This document shows positions 7,241 through 11,607 of a stretch of 11,607 nt of DNA, piece after piece; position 1 is the first letter of the stretch, and every line of letters begins with the position of its first letter. Below the pieces are notes generated by a model. That model had not been told where the DNA came from. It did not search any database and saw only the letters and a list, made by a program, of their open reading frames with translations. The stretch covers positions 1 through 11,607 of the forward strand of contig JAIUYB010000031.1 of NCBI GenBank assembly GCA_020216625.1, in the 5' to 3' direction. The DNA is from Desulfarculus sp. (GTDB taxonomy: Bacteria > Desulfobacterota > Desulfarculia > Desulfarculales > Desulfarculaceae). The position numbers were made by a program, and so were the translations under genes.

Positions 7241-7804
7241 CTAGTTCTCTTCCTGCCAGGCCATGATCATCACCGCGGCGGAGATCGCCGTGACCCATTT
7301 GCCGTCCTTGGGACCCACCGCGGTCTGGGTCAGATTGTCGGTCTTGATTATTTTACCAGACATCCTGAAGACCTGCTTTTTCTCGTCCCAGCTCTGGGCC
7401 ACGTCGAAATCGATGCCCAAGGTGGTGGCCAGCATCTCGGCCGCCAGGTCCTCGGCGTAGTCGCCGCTGCTGCGGGCGTTTTGGCCGAAGCCCTTGTGTT
7501 CGGATAAATAGCCGTGCAGCGAGCGGTCGGCCGGCATGGCCAGGCCGATGCTGCTGCTGATCAGACGATTGGGTTCGTTGGTGTCGTTGCGCGCCATGAC
7601 GCAGAACAATATCTGCCCGGATTGAAGCATGGCCTCTCCCGCCTTGCGCGTGATCAGCTTGCAATGCGGGGGGAAGATGCTGGAAACATAGACCAAGTTC
7701 TGTTGGGCGATGCCCGCGTCGCGCAGGGCCAGCTCGAAGCTGGCCAGGTGCTCGCGATGGACGCCCTTGCCCTTGGTCAGATAGATATATTTGGGTACCA
7801 GCAT
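7241..7804 (-). CDS. Pyruvoyl-dependent arginine decarboxylase (PvlArgDC)
   Basis: Converts L-arginine to agmatine and CO2, the first step of the agmatine route to putrescine. Enzymes of this family are made as a proenzyme that cuts itself at a Ser-Ser bond, leaving a pyruvoyl cofactor on the new alpha chain. Here the site is VSSIFPPHC, cleavage between S41 and S42, giving a ~41-residue beta and ~146-residue alpha chain. The second family block EPNRLISSSIGLAMP (77-91) and the Glu in LSEHKGFG (E102, aligned with the catalytic Glu109 of the Methanocaldococcus enzyme) are present. Length (187) is normal, and no signal peptide is seen. The ATG at 7804 has a near-perfect AAGGAGG 6 bases upstream. 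The gene is divergent from the agmatinase operon, which strongly supports arginine rather than another substrate. It is first in a minus-strand run leading into the caspase-like gene. Confidence 0.93.
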   Translation of the reverse strand: MLVPKYIYLTKGKGVHREHLASFELALRDAGIAQQNLVYVSSIFPPHCKLITRKAGEAMLQSGQILFCVMARNDTNEPNRLISSSIGLAMPADRSLHGYLSEHKGFGQNARSSGDYAEDLAAEMLATTLGIDFDVAQSWDEKKQVFRMSGKIIKTDNLTQTAVGPKDGKWVTAISAAVMIMAWQEEN

Positions 7805-7810
7805 TTACTA

Positions 7811-7817
7811 CCTCCTT
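7811..7817 (-). promoter_or_regulatory. Strong Shine-Dalgarno of the arginine decarboxylase
   Basis: AAGGAGG on the minus strand, 6 bases before ATG 7804, the closest match to consensus in the window. It fixes the start and predicts high translation of this gene relative to its neighbours. Confidence 0.75.
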
Positions 7818-7853
7818 ACACGCCACGGCCCTCCCGAGCGCGGTCTTCGGCCT

Positions 7854-7879
7854 CGCTTCGGGGTCTTTTCCGGGAAGCG
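7854..7879 (-). promoter_or_regulatory. Inverted repeat at the predicted 5' end of the decarboxylase mRNA
   Basis: CGCTTC (7854-7859) and GAAGCG (7874-7879) are exact complements with a 14-base spacer. They lie where the minus-strand transcript from the predicted promoter should begin (about 7878), so the RNA could start with a 5' hairpin. It may stabilise the mRNA; as DNA it could bind a regulator at +1. A 6-bp dyad could be chance. Confidence 0.25.
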
Positions 7880-7884
7880 TCTTA

Positions 7885-7911
7885 ATTATCTCCCACCAGG
7901 CGGTTCGTCAA
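7885..7911 (-). promoter_or_regulatory. Sigma-70-like promoter for the arginine decarboxylase transcript
   Basis: On the minus strand TTGACG (7911-7906, 5 of 6) and GATAAT (7890-7885, 5 of 6) are separated by 15 bp, short but with good hexamers in an otherwise GC-rich gap. Transcription would start near 7878, leaving a leader of about 74 bases. It would drive the decarboxylase and, by read-through, the caspase-like and activator genes. Confidence 0.55.
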
Positions 7912-7941
7912 GCCGAAAAAGCGCCCCAGGCTCCCCGGGCC

Positions 7942-7970
7942 TTGCGGCGATAGGGGCCCCGGCCTATACT
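7942..7970 (+). promoter_or_regulatory. Sigma-70-like promoter for the agmatinase/DHS-like operon
   Basis: TTGCGG (7942-7947) and TATACT (7965-7970, 5 of 6) are separated by exactly 17 bp. Transcription would start near 7977, giving a 28-base leader before ATG 8005. It points away from the decarboxylase promoter; the two -35 boxes are 30 bp apart, so one bound regulator could affect both. Confidence 0.6.
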
Positions 7971-8004
7971 GCACCCGTAATTGAACTCTTAGCCCGGAAG
8001 CGGT

Positions 8005-8886
8005 ATGGACGAAAACCTGGTGACATTCGGCAACGTGCCCCAACCCAGCGAGGCCGAGGCCCGGGCGGCGATCATCCCGGTGCCCCTGGAGGCCACCGTG
8101 AGCTGGGGCGAGGGCACCGCCCTGGGCCCGGCCTCGATCATGAACGCCAGCGCCAACCTGGAGCTGTACGACGAGGTTCTGGAGCAGGAGACCTACCTTC
8201 AGGGAATCCTCACCCGGCAGGCGGTGGACGTCTCCGGCGGGGTGGCCCCCACCCTGGACCGGCTTCAGGCCGCGGTGGCGGCCGAGTTGGACGCCGGACG
8301 CCTGCCGGTGGTGGTGGGGGGCGAGCACAGTCTGACCCTGGGCGCCCTGCGGGCCATGGTGGCCAAGTTCGGAGTCGGCTTCACGGTGCTGAGCCTGGAC
8401 GCCCACCTGGACCTGCGCGAGGAGTACGAGGGCGACCCCTATAGCCACGCCTGCGTGATGAAGCGGGCCCTGGACCTGGGCCTGGAGGTCCGCCACCTGG
8501 GGGCGCGCTCCTGCTCGGTGGAGGAGGCCCGCCTGGTGCGGGAGCGGGGTCTGAGGCCGATGTGGGCCCACCAGGTCCACGCCGACCCGGACTGGCTGCC
8601 CAAATCCCTGGCCGGGATCGAGGGCCCGGTCTACCTGACCCTGGACGTGGACGGCTTCGACCCGGCGGTCATCGCCGCCACCGGCACCCCCGAGCCGGGC
8701 GGGCTCTTCTGGCCCCAGGTCACCGCCTGGCTGGCCGCGGTCTGCCGTCGCCACCGGGTGCTGGGAATCGACTTGGTGGAGCTGGCCCCCATGCGCTCCC
8801 ACCCGGCCTCGGACTTCACCTGCGCCAAGCTGATTTATCGCGCCATCGGCCTGGCCCTCAAGGAGAGAGACCATGCACGCCTGTAA
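8005..8886 (+). CDS. speB: Agmatinase (ureohydrolase family)
   Basis: Hydrolyses agmatine to putrescine and urea with a two-manganese centre. All six metal ligands of the arginase/agmatinase family are visible: H108 in GGEHS, D132/H134/D136 in LDAHLDLR, and D214/D216 in LDVDGFDP. The substrate-binding GTPEPGG (227-233) follows. The 293-residue length fits agmatinases and there is no signal peptide. Arginase or guanidinobutyrase are possible by sequence alone, but the divergent arginine decarboxylase supplying agmatine and the downstream putrescine-using type of enzyme favour SpeB. ATG 8005 has GGAAG 4 bases upstream. Its last 14 bp overlap the DHS-like gene, whose Shine-Dalgarno lies inside its 3' end, so translation is probably coupled. 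Confidence 0.93.
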   Translation: MDENLVTFGNVPQPSEAEARAAIIPVPLEATVSWGEGTALGPASIMNASANLELYDEVLEQETYLQGILTRQAVDVSGGVAPTLDRLQAAVAAELDAGRLPVVVGGEHSLTLGALRAMVAKFGVGFTVLSLDAHLDLREEYEGDPYSHACVMKRALDLGLEVRHLGARSCSVEEARLVRERGLRPMWAHQVHADPDWLPKSLAGIEGPVYLTLDVDGFDPAVIAATGTPEPGGLFWPQVTAWLAAVCRRHRVLGIDLVELAPMRSHPASDFTCAKLIYRAIGLALKERDHARL

Positions 8887-9949
8887 AGGACCGGCCATCA
8901 CCCCCCCGGCCATGGACGAGGGAGTGGGGGTGGTCCAACTGATCGACAAGCATTTCAGCGCCTATAACGCCGCCCGCCTGCGCGAGGGCGCCCAGCTCTG
9001 GGCCCGCCGCATGGCTCAGCCCGGGGTCACGGTGGGCCTGACCCTGACCGGGGCGCTCACCCCGGCCGGCCTGGGGCCCTCCTGCCTGGTGCCCCTGGTG
9101 CGTCGGGGCCTGGTGGACTTCATCATTTCCACCGGGGCCAATCTTTATCACGACGCCCACTTCGCCCTGGGCCTGACCCTGCATCAATCCTCGCCCCACA
9201 GCGACGATTGCGCCCTGCGCAAGCAGGGGTTGGTGCGCATCTACGACATCGTGATGGACTACCGGGTCCTCCTGGAAACCGATAGCTTCTTCCGCGAGAT
9301 CATGAAGGCGCCGGAGTTCGACCGGGTGATGGGCAGCGCCGAGTTCCACCACCTGGCCGGCCGCTACCTGGCCGAGCGCCAGCGGGTGCTGGGTCTGGGC
9401 GATCTGAGCCTCTTGGCCGCCTGCCACGAGATGCAGGTGCCGGTCTATACCTCCAGCCCTGGGGACAGCTCCATTGGCATGAACGCGGCGGCCATGCAGC
9501 TGATGGGCAGCAAGTTCAACTGGGACGCCAGCCGGGACGTCAACGAGACCGCCGGCCTGGTGCTGATGGCCAAGCGCGGCGGAGGCAAGACCGGGGTGGT
9601 GATTCTGGGCGGCGGCTCGCCCAAGAACTTCATGCTCCAGACCGAGCCCCACATCCAGGAGGTGCTGGGCATCGAGGAGAAGGGCCACGACTACTTCCTT
9701 CAGGTCACCGACGCCCGGCCCGACACCGGCGGCCTGAGCGGGGCCACGCCCTCGGAGGCGGTGAGCTGGGGCAAGGTGGACCCCGAGGGCCTGCCCAACA
9801 CCGTGGTCTGCTACACCGACAGCACCATCGCCCTGCCGCTGCTGACCGCCTACCTGATCCAGACCGTGGGGCAAAGAGAGCCCCAGCGCCTCTACGCGCG
9901 GCGCGAGGAGGCGCTGGAGCTGGTCCGGCGTCAGGCCAAGCTGGGCTAG
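8873..9949 (+). CDS. Deoxyhypusine-synthase-like aminobutyltransferase, probable polyamine synthase
   Basis: Bacterial member of the deoxyhypusine synthase family, NAD-dependent enzymes that move an aminobutyl group through an imine on a lysine. Bacteria lack eIF5A, the usual DHS protein acceptor, so a small-molecule acceptor is likely; homospermidine from putrescine is the leading guess. Family blocks are present: the Rossmann-type STGANLYHD (86-94), [12 protein letters not shown] (193-204), [12 protein letters not shown] (242-253) and [13 protein letters not shown], with the catalytic lysine at K301 and E295 and W299 correctly spaced. Residues I recall as His288 and Asp316 of human DHS align with N252 and L288, as expected for the bacterial DHS-like branch rather than true DHS. 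The length of 358 is normal. ATG 8873 has AGGAGA about 6 bases upstream. The gene follows agmatinase with 14 bp overlap, placing its putrescine supply in the same transcript. Confidence 0.9.
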   Translation: MHACKGPAITPPAMDEGVGVVQLIDKHFSAYNAARLREGAQLWARRMAQPGVTVGLTLTGALTPAGLGPSCLVPLVRRGLVDFIISTGANLYHDAHFALGLTLHQSSPHSDDCALRKQGLVRIYDIVMDYRVLLETDSFFREIMKAPEFDRVMGSAEFHHLAGRYLAERQRVLGLGDLSLLAACHEMQVPVYTSSPGDSSIGMNAAAMQLMGSKFNWDASRDVNETAGLVLMAKRGGGKTGVVILGGGSPKNFMLQTEPHIQEVLGIEEKGHDYFLQVTDARPDTGGLSGATPSEAVSWGKVDPEGLPNTVVCYTDSTIALPLLTAYLIQTVGQREPQRLYARREEALELVRRQAKLG

Positions 9950-11007
9950 AAGCGGACCTGCCGCGCCAGCCAGGCCCGTTGGGCGGCGGCGGCGCGGTGG
10001 AACTTCACCCAGAGCGAATCCACGAAACCGGTGCGGCCGGGGTAGCTGGGGCGACTGCCCAGCGCCTCGGCCGCGTCGCTGAAAGGCGTTTGTTTCAGCT
10101 TCTCGCCCAGGGCCGCCACCTCCCAGGCGTGGGGGTCGTATTGGGGCAGGCCGCCATGCGCCGGAAACAGGTGGGCGAAGGCCGTCCGCCAGGGGCGGCA
10201 GCGGGCCTCGCGGTCCGGGTCGCTCACCGCCAGGCGCGCGGTCACCATGGGGGCCAGTTCATCCCAGGACATGACCGACCGATCCGGCGGCTTGGGCCAA
10301 TCGCTCATGGTCTGGTGGAGCCAGCGCGCGGCGGCCAGGAACTCGCGGGGATTGTCGCGCCGATGCTCCCGCCCGGCCGCCCCCGGGGCGGCGAAATGGG
10401 CCCGCCAGGCCAGGAAGGGGTAGTCCGGCCAGAACTCGGCCTGGAAATGGGCCACCTGCATGGGGTTGGCGGCGTGGATGGGGCCGGTGAAGTCGCGCCA
10501 GGCCTCGGCCATGGCCTCCCGCAGATTGGTGGGCGCGCCCAGGGATTCCAACTCGGTCACGTCGTTCTCCCGGCTCCAGCGGCCGGAGAAGCCCTGGTGG
10601 GCCCAGGTGTCGGCGATGGTGTGCAGGGCCACTCCCAGCCGGACCAGGCGATAGTCAGGGTCGGCGTCGGCTTCCCGGGCCACGTCTTGAATGAGCCGCT
10701 CGGCCAGGCGGCCCAGGGGACGGGTGATGAAATCGTCCGCCTCCGAGGCAATAGGCCCCGGCGGCAGGAAATGGAAGGGCAGATAGACCTTCAGCCAGAC
10801 GTCGCGGTCCTTGGATGCCAGGTAGCGGCCGAAGTCGTTGGCGGTGGACAGGGGCGAGAACTCCCGCCCACCCACCAGGATGTCGCGCCCGTCCCGGGCG
10901 TCGTCCACGTATTGCGCGGCGTAGGCGATGGTCAGGGCCTGGTCCTCGCCAAAGCCCGCCGCCCGGGCCAGCACCGCGGTGGCGTAGTAGTGGAAGTCGC
11001 TCTGCAT
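9946..11007 (-). CDS. DUF6765-like protein with HxxxDxxxH motif, possible zinc hydrolase
   Basis: The start [19 protein letters not shown] and the nearby AQYVDDA (31-37) resemble what I recall as the DUF6765 family, of unknown function. H129-x3-D133-x3-H137 ([14 protein letters not shown]) resembles the metal-binding helix of the phospholipase C/P1 nuclease fold. With D4/H6 and D35/D36 there are enough potential zinc ligands, but activity is inference only. The 353-residue protein has no signal peptide or membrane segment; it is rich in Trp and Pro, with conserved-looking NDFGRYL and [10 protein letters not shown] segments. ATG 11007 is chosen over the in-frame GTG 11034: it lies 2 bp after the stop of the upstream gene, fits the family N-terminus, and has AGGCGG upstream. 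Its TAG lies in a CTAG shared with the convergent DHS-like gene. The pairing with a papain-like hydrolase suggests a two-gene unit. Confidence 0.8.
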   Translation of the reverse strand: MQSDFHYYATAVLARAAGFGEDQALTIAYAAQYVDDARDGRDILVGGREFSPLSTANDFGRYLASKDRDVWLKVYLPFHFLPPGPIASEADDFITRPLGRLAERLIQDVAREADADPDYRLVRLGVALHTIADTWAHQGFSGRWSRENDVTELESLGAPTNLREAMAEAWRDFTGPIHAANPMQVAHFQAEFWPDYPFLAWRAHFAAPGAAGREHRRDNPREFLAAARWLHQTMSDWPKPPDRSVMSWDELAPMVTARLAVSDPDREARCRPWRTAFAHLFPAHGGLPQYDPHAWEVAALGEKLKQTPFSDAAEALGSRPSYPGRTGFVDSLWVKFHRAAAAQRAWLARQVRF

Positions 11008-11009
11008 GG

Positions 11010-11607
11010 TCAAGCCGCCTGCTTGGCCGACCACTGGGCCGGGTCGCAGGTGTTGAAGAACTTGATCTCCACCTGCTCCGAGGACGGGGGCTTCTTGGTC
11101 CAGTAGATCTGGTGATAGTCGGGCTCGAAGATGGTCCAGGTGCAGAGGTCGATGGGGGTCACCTCGCTGGCGTTGAGCCTGGGCAGCAGGCCGCCGGCCT
11201 CCAAACCCGCCGCCACCAGCTCGGAGCAGAAGAAGCGGCTGAAATCCTCGGTGTTGGCGGTGGGGCTGAGCTGTCCCACAATCTTGTCAAGGGCGTCCAG
11301 GGCCGAATTGACCGCCTGTTTGAGGTCATAGGGCCTGCCCTTCTGGGCGTACAGGAAATCAAAGAATTTCTTGAGGTCGAACTTGCGCTCCTGGCGCAGC
11401 TTCTTGTTCAGGGGCAGCCACCAGACCTGGCCATCATAGCTGCGCAGCCGGTCGCTCAGGCGGATAGCGTCCACCCCCATGAATCCGTTCCACTTGGTCG
11501 ACTCGATGATCAGGTTGAAGAAACGCGCCTGATCGCCGGTGTCGTAGGTGGCCTGGGTTTGCAGGATCACCCCCACGTGACTGACCTGGGAGCGGGTCAC
11601 CGCCTTG
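11010..11607 (-). CDS. Permuted papain-like (YiiX/NlpC-P60 superfamily) hydrolase, N-terminus cut by window edge
   Basis: The frame is open to the window end, so the gene begins upstream; the GTG at 11600 is probably an internal Val. In circularly permuted papain-fold enzymes (YiiX/YebB, LRAT-like) the catalytic His precedes the Cys. Here SHVGVIL near the visible N-terminus supplies the His, and RFFCSELVAAGLEAGGLLP about 115 residues later supplies the Cys; between them lie IIEST and a GRPYDLKQA segment typical of the group. A PIDL motif follows the Cys. Relatives act on amide or ester bonds in peptidoglycan or lipids; the substrate here is unknown. The last ~45 residues (KKPPSSEQVEIKFFNT...) extend past the core. 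Lys and Phe are more frequent than in the neighbouring genes. It ends 2 bp before the DUF6765-like start, so the two are almost certainly co-translated. Confidence 0.82.
   Translation of the reverse strand, partial: KAVTRSQVSHVGVILQTQATYDTGDQARFFNLIIESTKWNGFMGVDAIRLSDRLRSYDGQVWWLPLNKKLRQERKFDLKKFFDFLYAQKGRPYDLKQAVNSALDALDKIVGQLSPTANTEDFSRFFCSELVAAGLEAGGLLPRLNASEVTPIDLCTWTIFEPDYHQIYWTKKPPSSEQVEIKFFNTCDPAQWSAKQAA

Noticed and set aside
6180..7244. Plus-strand open frame opposite the caspase-like gene
   Set aside because: Repetitive Gly/Ala/Gln composition with no domain; the minus strand has the caspase dyad, signal peptide and good ribosome-binding site.
7200..7298. Upstream in-frame start extending the caspase-like protein by 33 residues
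   Set aside because: It would overlap the decarboxylase gene, bury the signal peptide, and ignore the good AGGGAG site before ATG 7199.
7882..8949. Minus-strand open frame opposite agmatinase
   Set aside because: Gly/Gln/His-rich antisense shadow; agmatinase motifs on the plus strand are complete, and this frame would cover both predicted promoters.
8858..9874. Long minus-strand open frame (338 codons) opposite the DHS-like gene
   Set aside because: Low-complexity translation rich in Gly, Ala, Gln and His, typical of the antisense of a GC-rich gene; the plus strand carries clear DHS motifs.
1..11607. CRISPR array, tRNA, rRNA, insertion sequence or attachment-site repeats
   Set aside because: I saw no regularly spaced direct repeats, tRNA-like fold, transposase motif or terminal inverted repeats; nearly all sequence is accounted for by the listed genes.

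Overview
The window is GC-rich and densely coded. Gene content suggests a high-GC Desulfobacterota (deltaproteobacterial) bacterium, possibly near Desulfarculales: a sigma-54 activator with an aromatic-sensor-type domain, a UbiX flavin prenyltransferase, a pyruvoyl-type arginine decarboxylase beside agmatinase and a bacterial deoxyhypusine-synthase-like enzyme, and an HAE1-like RND pump. This placement is an inference from content and composition; no rRNA or other marker gene is present.

Layout. (1) 1-1863, plus strand: the C-terminal 60% of an RND efflux permease, cut by the window edge. (2) 1944-2783, plus: a secreted HExxH gluzincin-type metalloprotease candidate. It is preceded by a perfect 8-bp inverted repeat that covers its Shine-Dalgarno and followed by a strong GC hairpin. 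(3) 7804-2933, minus: six genes head to tail, in transcription order pyruvoyl arginine decarboxylase, signal-peptide caspase-like protease, XylR_N/V4R sigma-54 activator, UbiX, YkgJ-type cysteine-cluster protein, and a small exported protein. Gaps within the first three are 41 and 10 bp. ubiX and the YkgJ gene overlap as ATGA. A 103-bp gap with a hairpin separates the two halves. (4) 8005-9949, plus: agmatinase and a deoxyhypusine-synthase-like gene, overlapping by 14 bp. (5) 11607-9946, minus: a permuted-papain (YiiX-like) hydrolase, cut by the window edge, and a DUF6765-like protein with a HxxxDxxxH motif.

The clearest functional unit is a divergent polyamine cluster. Arginine decarboxylase (minus) and agmatinase plus DHS-like enzyme (plus) are read from a 200-bp shared intergenic region that carries two back-to-back sigma-70-like promoters. 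The expected route is arginine to agmatine to putrescine, then aminobutyl transfer by the DHS-like enzyme to a polyamine, possibly homospermidine. The DHS-like enzyme keeps the catalytic lysine but appears to lack two residues I recall as eukaryotic DHS spermidine-pocket residues.

The most unusual arrangement is the exported caspase-like protease placed directly after the decarboxylase and 10 bp ahead of a one-component sigma-54 activator. That activator keeps a Cys-Glu-Cys-Cys zinc signature with the spacing I recall for phenol sensors, but has Arg where the phenol-contacting His should be. The other stretches without genes are short (all 200 bp or less). I found no tRNA, rRNA, CRISPR array, insertion sequence or attachment site.
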